NCBI GenBank assembly: GCA_022826645.1
Contig: JAJDUM010000110.1
Location: 1 to 64,000 of the forward strand
Length of the DNA: 64,000 nt
Reading direction: 5' to 3'
From: Candidatus Poribacteria bacterium
Lineage (GTDB): Bacteria; Poribacteria; WGA-4E; PCPOR2b
Shown here: positions 52,779-61,800 of the stretch, piece by piece
Position numbering within the stretch: the first letter of the stretch is position 1
Layout: the number at the start of each line of letters is the position of its first letter
Notes under the pieces: generated by a model
What the model saw: only the letters and a program-made list of their open reading frames with translations
The model's database searches: none
What the model was told of the DNA's origin: nothing
Program-made: the position numbers and the translations under genes

Positions 52779-53948
52779 TTGAGTTTTAGAAGTTTCACCA
52801 GATCCGTCTCTGTCTTAGCGATTGTCGCGCTCATCGTGTGCCTTTCCGCCTGTGATCAGATTGGGCAACTTCTCATCCCCGCAACACCTCAGATGGAAGG
52901 GCTTCGTGGTGAGATTGCCATTGGCCTCGTCTACCCTGCCACCGGCCGACTCGCTTCAGTTGGGGCGGAGATGGGCAACGGCTTTGAATTAGCGCTTGAA
53001 GAGATCAATAACTCACAACTCAGCGAGACAAAACTCAAGTTTATTTCCGAAGACAGCCAAGGTAACGCTGCAGGTGCTATCGCAGCCTTCAACAAACTAA
53101 TCCATCAAGATGGAGTGTCTGCTATCCTCGGGCCCGCCACATCAAGTGCGACCGAGGCTGCGTTTCCAATCGCACAACAGAATGAGGTTGTGGCGATAAG
53201 CGCCACCGCCGCCGCCCGCGGACTCAGTGCGATTGGCGATTTTGTCTTTCGCACCATTCTAACTACAGATGTGCTGATTACACGCGGCATCAAGGTAACG
53301 CAAGCGAAACTCAGTTACCAGAAAGCGGCGATCATATACGATGAAACAGACCTTTTCTCCGCAGATGGTGCCGAAGTGATGAGGGAAGCCCTCACTGCGA
53401 GCAACGTCAAGATTCTGACCACAGAGACCTTCCAAAATAGTAATGCCGACTTTGCCGAACAATTAACTCGTATCAAAGACCTAAATCCGGATGCCATCTT
53501 TGTGTCCGCATTGCCGCCAGATAAACCTGAGATTCTGATTCAAGCGCGTCAACTCGGTATTCCTAATTCGGTGCCCTTCATTATTAATACGCTGACCGCA
53601 GCCGATGTGGAAGCCGCGGGTGAGGCCGCTGAGGGTACAATTGCTTTTACCAGCTGGGTCAACACCGCTGATACGCCGGGAAATCAAGTTTTTGCCCAGA
53701 ACTATCGCGCGAAGTATGGTATTGAGCCGAACATCTGGGCGGCGCAGTCGTACGCATCCGTCCATATCCTCGCCCAAGCAATTACCGATGCACAATCCAC
53801 CGATACCCCCGCAATTCGAGACACGCTAGCGAATATCTCAGATCTAGATATGATTCTGGGTTCGTTTTCTTTTGACGCCGTCGGGGATGCTGTTTACAAC
53901 CCGATTGTACTGATTGTTCAGAACAGTGCACTTCAAGTATTCAAGTAG
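52779..53948 (+). CDS. Type-1 periplasmic binding lipoprotein, array copy 5
   Basis: A 389-residue paralogue from TTG 52779 with AAGGAG 8-9 bases upstream. Leader LSACDQIGQLLIPATPQMEGLRGEIAIG. Ligand region RLASVGAEMGNGFELAL and the distinctive EDSQGNAAGAIAAFNKL differ from the usual EDDQST loop. It ends LIVQNSALQVFK, the only copy without the acidic IFE/FE ending. Confidence 0.84.
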   Translation: MSFRSFTRSVSVLAIVALIVCLSACDQIGQLLIPATPQMEGLRGEIAIGLVYPATGRLASVGAEMGNGFELALEEINNSQLSETKLKFISEDSQGNAAGAIAAFNKLIHQDGVSAILGPATSSATEAAFPIAQQNEVVAISATAAARGLSAIGDFVFRTILTTDVLITRGIKVTQAKLSYQKAAIIYDETDLFSADGAEVMREALTASNVKILTTETFQNSNADFAEQLTRIKDLNPDAIFVSALPPDKPEILIQARQLGIPNSVPFIINTLTAADVEAAGEAAEGTIAFTSWVNTADTPGNQVFAQNYRAKYGIEPNIWAAQSYASVHILAQAITDAQSTDTPAIRDTLANISDLDMILGSFSFDAVGDAVYNPIVLIVQNSALQVFK

Positions 53949-54003
53949 GGGTGCCACCCCCGATGGATCGGGATTCAAAGCAACTTGTGGGCACCCTCTT
54001 AGG
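53945..54003. repeat. Array hairpin repeat, copy 3, with compensatory stem swap
   Basis: Here the left arm is GGGGTGCC and the right arm GGGCACCC, whereas the other copies have CACC on the left and GGTG on the right. Both arms changed together, so pairing is kept. It begins inside the stop codon of binding-protein copy 5. Confidence 0.75.
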
Positions 54004-54032
54004 GAAACATCTAATAAAGAAGGAGATTTAAT

Positions 54033-55205
54033 ATGAAAATCGGACGATTCACCGCATTTGCGTCTGTTTTGGCGATTGCCATGCTGATTGTGGGGCTTTC
54101 CGCCTGTGATCAGATTCAGCAGCTTTTGCTCCCCGCAACACCCCAGATGGAAGGGCTTCGTGGCGAGATTGCCATTGGTGCCGTCCGCCCTATCACGGGA
54201 CGACTCGGCTTGGATAACCCGCCGCTAGGCCAGGGATTTGAACTCGCTGTCACAGAGATAAACAATTCACAACTCAGCAACGTAAAAATCAAATTTATCG
54301 TCGAGGATGGTCAGAGCACCGTTGAGGGGGCCGTTGAAGCATTCAATAAACTGATTCATCAGGATGGCGTATCTGCTATCCTCGGACCCGCCACCTCAAC
54401 GCAGGCACAGGCAGTGTTTCCAATCGCACAACAGAATGGAATTGTAACGATAAGTCCCACTTCTGCCGCCCGCGGTCTCAGCGCGATTGGTGATTTTATC
54501 TTTCGCACTAGTCTCACCACAGACGTGCTGATTCCAAGCGGCGTCAGGATCACTCAGGAAAAACTTGGCTACCAGAAGGTCGCCACAATATATGATGAAA
54601 TGGATCTGTTCTCCACCGACAGTAACGCTGTGTTGAAGGAAGCTCTTACTGCTAACGGTGTTGAGGTGCTGACCACAGAGACCTTCAAAACCGGCGAGAC
54701 TGACTTTTCTGCCCAATTAACTCGCGTCAAGGAGTCGAATCCGGATGCCATCTTTATCTCGGCTACGCCAATAGAGACGCCCGAGATTCTGATTCAAGGT
54801 CGTCAGCTTGGAATACCCGCCGATGTTCCCTTCCTGATTACGCTTACTCTTGCTTCAAGTCAAATTCAACCCGCGGGCGATGCCGCCGAGGGAGCGATCA
54901 CTTTTACCGGCTGGATCAGCACGGCTGACACACCGGGAAATCAAGCTTTCGTTCAGAATTACCGAGCAGCATACGGTATGGAGCCGGACATCTGGGCAGC
55001 GCAGTCGTATGCCACCGTCTATATTCTCACTAAGGCAATCGCCGATACCCAATCCGCCGATCCCAACGCAATCCGAGATGCGCTAGCAAACCTCACAGAT
55101 TTCGACACCATTCTGGGTAAGTTCTCTTTTAATGCTGTTGGTGATGCAGTTTATGACCCGATTGTACTGATTGTCAAAAACGGCGAATTCCAACTCTTCG
55201 AGTAA
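54033..55205 (+). CDS. Type-1 periplasmic binding lipoprotein, array copy 6
   Basis: A 390-residue paralogue with ATG after AAGAAGGAGATTTAAT. Leader LSACDQIQQLLLPATP (Gln for the usual Gly). First strand AVRPITGRLGLDNPPLGQGFELAV is the most divergent ligand region of the subgroup. The hinge ISTADTPGNQAFVQNYRAAYG and C terminus match the family. Very similar to copy 4 in the second lobe. Confidence 0.84.
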   Translation: MKIGRFTAFASVLAIAMLIVGLSACDQIQQLLLPATPQMEGLRGEIAIGAVRPITGRLGLDNPPLGQGFELAVTEINNSQLSNVKIKFIVEDGQSTVEGAVEAFNKLIHQDGVSAILGPATSTQAQAVFPIAQQNGIVTISPTSAARGLSAIGDFIFRTSLTTDVLIPSGVRITQEKLGYQKVATIYDEMDLFSTDSNAVLKEALTANGVEVLTTETFKTGETDFSAQLTRVKESNPDAIFISATPIETPEILIQGRQLGIPADVPFLITLTLASSQIQPAGDAAEGAITFTGWISTADTPGNQAFVQNYRAAYGMEPDIWAAQSYATVYILTKAIADTQSADPNAIRDALANLTDFDTILGKFSFNAVGDAVYDPIVLIVKNGEFQLFE

Positions 55206-55215
55206 ACCTCCAAAT

Positions 55216-55273
55216 GTAGGGGCACTCCCCCGATGGAATCGGGATTCAAAGCAACTTGTGGGTGCCCTCTTAG
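55216..55273. repeat. Array hairpin repeat, copy 4
   Basis: GGGGCAC pairs with GTGCCC across the same core, with CCCGATGGAATCGGG as inner stem. Between binding-protein copies 6 and 7. Confidence 0.72.
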
Positions 55274-55315
55274 ACCTGAACCACATCCTTTAACTCAAAA
55301 ACAAGGAGATTTGAT

Positions 55316-56485
55316 ATGAGTATCCACCGATTTGCCCAATTTGCGCTTGTCTGGACAATTTTTGCCCTGATTGCGGGGCTTTCCGCCTGTGATCAGATTG
55401 GACAACTCCTCATCCCCACAACGCCTCAAATGGAAGGACTCACCGGAGAGATTCCCATCGGCCTCGTCTTGCCAATTACAGGGCAACTTGCCGCACTCGG
55501 CTCACGGATGGGAGAAGGTTTTGAGTTAGCACGCGAAGAGATTAATCACTCACAACTCAACGGCGCGAAAATTACCTTCATCATTGAGGACGATGGAACC
55601 ACCCCTGAAGGTGCCGTTGAAGCTTTTAATAAACTAATACATCAAGATCGTGTACCCGCTATCCTCGGTCCCGCCAGTTCTAGCGCGGCAAGAGAGGCAT
55701 TCCCAATCGCACAGCAGAACCAAGTGGTAGCCCTTAGCCCGACTTCCGGTGCCTCCGGTTTGAGCGCAATTGGTGATTATGTCTTTCGTGCCAGCCTCAC
55801 CGCAGATGTGGTTATCCCAAATAGTGTCAAGCTAACGCACGCAAAACTCGACTATCAACGGGTAGCGACCATCGTCGATACCGTCGAACTCGTCGCGCGG
55901 AACAGCGATCAGGTGTGGCAAGAAGCTCTTACCGAAAGCGGGGTCGAGATTCTGACCACAGAAACCTTCCAAAGTGGTGATACTGACCTTTCCGAGCAGT
56001 TGAATCGCATCAAGGACCTAAATCCTGATGCCATCTTTATCTCCGCTTTGCCAACAGATATGCCTGACATTATGATCCAAGCGCGTGAACTCGGTATTCC
56101 TTACTCAATCCCCTTTATCGTCGCCCAAGTTAGTGCAGATGAAGTCCGAGCCGCAGGTGATGCCGCCGAAGGTCTGATAACCGCTGCGAGCTGGCTCAGC
56201 ACGGCTGACACACCGGGAAACCAAGCCTTCGTCCACAATTATACCGAGAAATACGGCGTCGAGCCAAGCATCTGGGCTGCCCAGTCGTATGCCTCACTCT
56301 ATATTTTGGCAGAAGCGATTGCCAACGCCCAATCCACCGATTCAGAAGCGATCCGAGACGCCATGGCAAATCTCTCAGATCTTGACACCGTGTTGGGTAG
56401 GTTCTCCTTTAACGCTGTCGGGGACACCGTCTACGACCCGATTATGCTAATCGTCAAGGACGGCGAATTTCATCCATTCGAGTAA
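55316..56485 (+). CDS. Type-1 periplasmic binding lipoprotein, array copy 7
   Basis: A 389-residue paralogue with ATG after CAAGGAGATTTGAT. Leader LSACDQIGQLLIPTTPQMEGLTGEIPIG. The ligand region (QLAALGSRMGEGFELAREEINHSQLNGAKITF) mixes features of copies 1 and 4. The segment VATIVDTVELVARNSDQVWQEAL replaces the usual YDE-DLFSTDS pattern, so the second lobe surface differs from every other copy. Confidence 0.84.
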   Translation: MSIHRFAQFALVWTIFALIAGLSACDQIGQLLIPTTPQMEGLTGEIPIGLVLPITGQLAALGSRMGEGFELAREEINHSQLNGAKITFIIEDDGTTPEGAVEAFNKLIHQDRVPAILGPASSSAAREAFPIAQQNQVVALSPTSGASGLSAIGDYVFRASLTADVVIPNSVKLTHAKLDYQRVATIVDTVELVARNSDQVWQEALTESGVEILTTETFQSGDTDLSEQLNRIKDLNPDAIFISALPTDMPDIMIQARELGIPYSIPFIVAQVSADEVRAAGDAAEGLITAASWLSTADTPGNQAFVHNYTEKYGVEPSIWAAQSYASLYILAEAIANAQSTDSEAIRDAMANLSDLDTVLGRFSFNAVGDTVYDPIMLIVKDGEFHPFE

Positions 56486-56502
56486 CCCTCCCAATGCCAG
56501 AA

Positions 56503-56557
56503 GGCGCACCACCCCCGATGGATCGGGATTCAAAGCAACTTGTGGGTGCTCGTTTAG
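56503..56557. repeat. Array hairpin repeat, copy 5
   Basis: GCGCACC on the left and GGGTGCTC on the right still pair over 5-6 bp, and the inner CCCGATGGATCGGG is intact. The right arm is the most degraded of the set. Between binding-protein copies 7 and 8. Confidence 0.68.
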
Positions 56558-56598
56558 GACAACGCAGCGTCTTTTTATTTAAAAAAAGGAGATTCAAT

Positions 56599-57765
56599 GT
56601 GACTATTAGGAGGTTCACCAAATTCACATTTGTCATGGTAGTTGCTGCACTGATTGCAGGGGTTCCCCCTTGGGACCGAATCCAGCGTCCAGCTACATCT
56701 CAGATAGAAAATCTTCATAGAGAAATTCCCATCGGCGTCGTTCTACCACTGACGGGCGCACTCGCCGCTCCGTACGGCCTGCCAATGCAGCGCGGTTTTG
56801 AATTGGCTCGCGAAGAGATTAATAATTCAGGAGTGTTCGGTGGTGCAAAAATAACATTCATCACCGAGGACGATCAGGGGGCAGTTGAGGACGCTGTTAA
56901 AGCCTACAATAAATTGATAGATCAAGATGGTGTGCCTGTTATCCTCGGTCCCGCCAACTCCAATCAGGTTCGAGAAGCGTTTCCAATCGCACAACAGAAC
57001 CGGGTTGTCGCAATAAGCTCCCTCTCTTCTGCCTCCGGACTGAGCGCAATCGGTGATTTTAACTTCCGTATTAGCCTCACCACAAATGTGCTGGTTCCAA
57101 ATGGTATCCGGATAACTCAGGAAAAACTCCGCTATACCAAAGTAGCAACCATATATGATGACGCTGATCTCTACTCCACCGATAGCAGTAAGGTAGTACG
57201 AAAAGCCCTCACCGCAAATAGCGTCGAGATCCTGACTACAGAAGCCTACCAGACCGGTGAGACCGACTTCTCCACTCAACTAACGCGCATCAAGGAATCA
57301 AACCCCGATGCCATCTTCATCTCCGCTTTAGCACCGGAGATGGTAAAGATTATGATTCAAGCCCGTCAACTCGGTATATCCGCCGATATACCATTTATTG
57401 TTCCCGACCTGACCGGAGACGAAGTAGCAGCCGCAGGCGATGCCGCCGAAGGTGCAGTCACCTTTACCAGTTGGACCAGCACCGCTGACACACCGGGAAA
57501 CCGTGCTTTCGTCCAGAATTATCGAGCGAAATACAATACCGAGCCAAACCCATGGGCAGCGCAGTCTTACGCAGCTCTCTATATCTTGGCGGAAGCGATT
57601 GCCAACGCCCAGTCCACCGATGCCACCGCAATCCGGGACGCATTAGCGAACACCAAAAATTTCGACACTGTTCTCGGTAAGTTCTCTTTTAACGCTGTTG
57701 GGGACGCAGCCTACGACCTGATGGTACTTACCGTCAAAAACGGCAATTTCAAGGTCTTTGAATAA
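56599..57765 (+). CDS. Type-1 periplasmic binding protein, array copy 8, lipobox lost
   Basis: A 388-residue paralogue. GTG 56599 follows AAAAGGAGATTCAAT; the longer frame from 56494 crosses the hairpin repeat and is rejected. The leader reads AGVPPW25DRIQRP where the other copies have AGLSAC25DQIGQL, so the lipid-attachment Cys is gone. The protein is probably soluble in the periplasm or tethered by an uncleaved leader. The rest of the fold is intact (VVLPLTGALAAPYGLPMQRGFEL; FSFNAVGDAAYDLMVLTVKNG). Confidence 0.82.
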   Translation: MTIRRFTKFTFVMVVAALIAGVPPWDRIQRPATSQIENLHREIPIGVVLPLTGALAAPYGLPMQRGFELAREEINNSGVFGGAKITFITEDDQGAVEDAVKAYNKLIDQDGVPVILGPANSNQVREAFPIAQQNRVVAISSLSSASGLSAIGDFNFRISLTTNVLVPNGIRITQEKLRYTKVATIYDDADLYSTDSSKVVRKALTANSVEILTTEAYQTGETDFSTQLTRIKESNPDAIFISALAPEMVKIMIQARQLGISADIPFIVPDLTGDEVAAAGDAAEGAVTFTSWTSTADTPGNRAFVQNYRAKYNTEPNPWAAQSYAALYILAEAIANAQSTDATAIRDALANTKNFDTVLGKFSFNAVGDAAYDLMVLTVKNGNFKVFE

Positions 57766-57810
57766 ATCCCAATTCAGACTATTTCCCTACCCAACGACGA
57801 GAGATACAAC

Positions 57811-58788
57811 ATGACTGCTCAAAAACAGAGCACCCTACTCCTTATCTTTATTTGTATTTTCGTGGCATGTTCAGAACACGACGATTCGCCCCTTCTCGAG
57901 GAAAAAATTTCAAAGGAGCTAGTTGAAGGCACGACCATTGGGTCGCCGAAGAACGCTGAACAGAGAGATCCTGTTGAGATGGAGCCTCCAAAAGGACTAA
58001 ATACACCCACGTTTCGCCTCGCTGCGTGGAACATCCGCATCTTCAGTGATGGCAGCCGGAACGACGATGAGTTACATCACATCACCAAAGTGTTGATAAA
58101 CTACGATTTTGTCGCTATTGTTGAGCTGAGAGACGAAGTGGTCTTAATGCGAGCGGAAGCAGTGTTAGAAGGCATGGGAAGGGATTATGACTATGTAATA
58201 AGTCCGCCAGTCGGGGCGAAAGTAAAGGAACGCTACGCCTTCCTGTTTGACCCACAGATAGTCCGGGTTATCGAAGACGGTGAAGTGTTCCCCGACCCAA
58301 ACGATGCCTTTCTTCGTGAACCATATTTCGCCACGTTCAAGGCGGGCGAGTTTGATTTTACTGCGATCGCTGTGCATGTGATTTGGGGTGATTCAGTCAA
58401 TCAACGGCGCCGTGAGGTGCAGGAACTAGCAAATGTGTATCAAGCGGTACAAGCAGCGGATGACTCAGAGCAGGATGTGATACTGTTAGGCGATTTCAAT
58501 CGTAACCCCGATGATCAATCGGCTTATGGACCACTGCTGTCCATCCGATCAATGGGACACTTGTTCCATCTCCCCCAGAAGTCCCATATCAAAGATACTA
58601 GCCTGTACGACAATATCTTTTTCCAAACGAATTATGTGACTGAGTACACCGGAGAAAGCGGGATTGAGCGTTTTGACGAATCCCATTTCGGAAACGACGA
58701 CGCTGCAGCGTCACTCGCAGTCAGCGATCATCGACCTGTGTGGGGAACCTTTCGCATAGACACCGACGATGACGGTCTACACCCTTGA
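57811..58788 (+). CDS. Endonuclease/exonuclease/phosphatase-family lipoprotein
   Basis: A 325-residue lipoprotein (lipobox FVAC20) with an EEP (DNase I-like) domain. The motifs RLAAWNIRIF, IVELRDE (catalytic Glu), ILLGDFNRNP and SDHRPVWGTF are the metal and phosphate-binding elements. It could be an extracellular nuclease or a phosphodiesterase; surface location favours DNA or nucleotide scavenging. It follows the last binding protein by 45 bases and ends 78 bases before the convergent sigma-factor gene. Confidence 0.86.
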   Translation: MTAQKQSTLLLIFICIFVACSEHDDSPLLEEKISKELVEGTTIGSPKNAEQRDPVEMEPPKGLNTPTFRLAAWNIRIFSDGSRNDDELHHITKVLINYDFVAIVELRDEVVLMRAEAVLEGMGRDYDYVISPPVGAKVKERYAFLFDPQIVRVIEDGEVFPDPNDAFLREPYFATFKAGEFDFTAIAVHVIWGDSVNQRRREVQELANVYQAVQAADDSEQDVILLGDFNRNPDDQSAYGPLLSIRSMGHLFHLPQKSHIKDTSLYDNIFFQTNYVTEYTGESGIERFDESHFGNDDAAASLAVSDHRPVWGTFRIDTDDDGLHP

Positions 58789-58866
58789 TGCTCCCGACGG
58801 ATTGATAAAGTCATCAGACGGACAAGAAAATATCAAACGCGCCCAACCCCAGCGGTTTCCATCCAT

Positions 58867-61800
58867 TCAATCCGCAAGCAGAATTTGAATCTGATCTTCA
58901 AGCTCATCGTCCCAGGTATGTCCAGTGATCTCTCCCGCTGTATTGATCAGAACGATTGGTGCCCATCCGATGGCATATCGATCGAAGGTTTCGCCATCGG
59001 CACCAACAACCGTTGTCGGCTGATCTAGCGCGATTGAGTGGGACAGCGATTGCTCTGTTATATGCTGCTTGACCGTCTCGACTTCTGCTGTAGCGGGGCA
59101 GATGGTGATACAGACCAGTCCTTTTGCTCGATAGACCTCCTGCAAGGTATCCAGCAAGCACACCCGATGAAGGTCAAAGTCCACCGAATTCCAAAAATGC
59201 AGGGCAACTGTCTTTCCCTTTAGATCTCCGATGGAGGTAGGGGAACCGGAAAGCCACTCGGCAACACTCAGCTCCGGTGCGGGCTGGTTTGCTAAGGTTT
59301 TGGAGCGTTCTTCGGCATCCTTGAAATATGATCGCTGTGCTTCTCGTTCTGCTCGCTTTTCTGGGATCGGCTCTGGTCTCGGTTCAGGCGGTGTTAGAGT
59401 CAAGATCAAGTCGCGCTGATTCACTCCAATATCTTTAAAAATTTTGTAGTTTCGCTCCTTAGCAGCATAGATTGACACCATCGGGTCTTTGATGTGCTTC
59501 AGTTCAAACTCGCCGAGCACATTGGTGTGAACACCAGTGTAGACATAGGCGGAGGATGGATCTTCTTCGGCTTCAACCATCACTGTTGCTTGCTCAATCG
59601 GTTTTCCATCGACATCCACAACCTTCCCCGCAAGGTATCCATCTGCCTTAACCAATATCAAGTCGTGTCGTTGGTTGGTTTTCAAGATATTAAATTGATG
59701 GTGGGCGTACTCCGGGTGATCAATGTCCAGTTCGATGACAACAGCCATAGAAAGACCTTCCAACCGATAATCGCCGTTTTTGTCGGTGCGTGCCTCCCAG
59801 AGTTCTGAGCTCTGCTGTATGAGTATTCGTGCACCGCGAACCGGCATACCAGAGGTATCGGTGATACGCCCTTCAATGAAAAACTGACTGCCAACCGGCA
59901 ACAGGACGAGATCCGCGATTTGGGTCATCTCCACTGCTGCGGTGAACATCTCGGTTTCTGCTTTCCGATATCCTTCTGCGTTTGCAGAAATAACGTACTC
60001 ATCGCCGACAATGAGTCCAATCTCCCGGAACCGTCCATCACCATCTGTTACGGTGACGGTTGTGTCTTGCCCCCTATGCCGTTGAGAGTCCCAACGCATC
60101 AGGCTGATGTTCGCTGATGGCATCGGTTCCCCTGTGCGGTTGACCACTCGCCCGGAGACCTTGACCCGCCCGTAGGGTTTCATCCGAATTTCAATCGGCA
60201 CACCCGGCTCGACTTCGACCTCTGCCATTCCATGTAATCTTAGTCCGCTATGTTCCGCTTCGAGGCCGAGTGTCTGTCCGGCCCGTAGACCAGCAACAGT
60301 AAATCTACCCGATGCATCTGATATGCTATACACTTCACGTCGGTACCGCGTGTTAGAAATTCTCGCGCCGCCGACCGGTTCTCCAGTCTCTGTTAAAACC
60401 CTGCCTATTAATTTCAGCCCTCTTGAGAACTGAAAGTCAACGATAACAGTTTCACCTTCAACCACCTCCACACGCTTCTGGATCTGTCTGATATTGGATC
60501 TCTCAATCTGCCCGAGATCTTGATAACCTCCCGGTGGGGTAGTGTGGACGATCACTCGGCCGGGCGCGGCGTCGAAGCGGTAAGTACCGGTTTCATCTGT
60601 TCTCGTATAGTGACCCATCAGTGAAAAATCCTCCGGACGGGCAGCATCGTTTAATCTGATCGGGTGGTTGGCAATCGGTTCGTTTGTATCCTGATCTGTC
60701 ACCTGCCCAGTGATGAAGCCACTCCGAATCAGGGTCAGATCTACGTTAACGGTCTCTCCTTTAGAAACCGTAATGGGTTCTTTGGCGATAGCTGTCCACC
60801 CTTTTGGTCCGTGAGCAAACGAGAGCCTGTACGTGCCGGGGCCAATGTTTTTCAGCCGATAATTTCCCCACCAATTAACGCGTATTTCTCCCCATCCCTC
60901 GGTCAGATGAGTGCCCTGAAACGAGATCGTTCCACTTCTGACCGGCTTGCCGGTCTCTGCATAGCTGACGCGTCCTTCGATCCTGCCCTCCCGTTTCAGC
61001 CGGAATTCAAGCCTCTTTGCACTCACCGGCACACTATGGCGACTCTCCTTTGCGTATCCCGGTCCTTTGACATCAAGACTTATTCTCGCGCCTTGCGGCA
61101 ATCCGGGAAGCACAAATTCCCCATTCGCATCTGTTGTGACAGGCTGAGGCAAAGCATTATGGTTCAAACTATTTCCGGGGTCCCTAAGTATGGGATCACC
61201 ACGGGAGACAGATTGAATTTGTATCTCCGCGTTCTGGATCGGATCACCTGCCTCGTTCATTACTGTGCCAGAGATAACCTCCGGTATTTCGAGTTGAATT
61301 TCAACATCCGCTGTGCTTTGGAATGGGATCTCTTGCCACCAGATTGCGTGATCGGGGTGCGTAACAGCGATATTCAGACGACTCAACATGTCCTTAGAAT
61401 CGAAGGGGCTCCAGTCGAGTCTTGAAGGTGAAAGCTCAAAGCGAAATGTTCCCTCCACCCCTGTACGTGTGTAAAAAAAGGGACCATAATAGGAGGAGTA
61501 TCCGGATCCGGCGTCCCCTTCAAGCGGATAGAAACTTACGGCATATCGAACTTCGGCACCCGCCACCGGCGCACCATTATTGTTAATGACGCGACCAGAA
61601 AAGATCAGCTTTTCGGATTCGTTCTTCGCTGCTGCTGCGCGTTGCGCGCTGCCGCTGCCCTCCGAGGTTGTCCTACGATCAGATAACTGACGCCCCTGAT
61701 TGCCCGAAGTTTGGCTAGAGCCTGCTGGTGGACGGTTTTCCGTCTGCACCGGAGCGACCGGGATTGACGATCGTGTTGAATCGGCGGTGGGTCCCAACAG

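Noticed and set aside
51384-56557. CRISPR array, suggested by regular ~1.28-kb spacing of a repeat
   Set aside because: The repeats flank whole genes and contain inverted arms; there are no short unique spacers and no cas genes.
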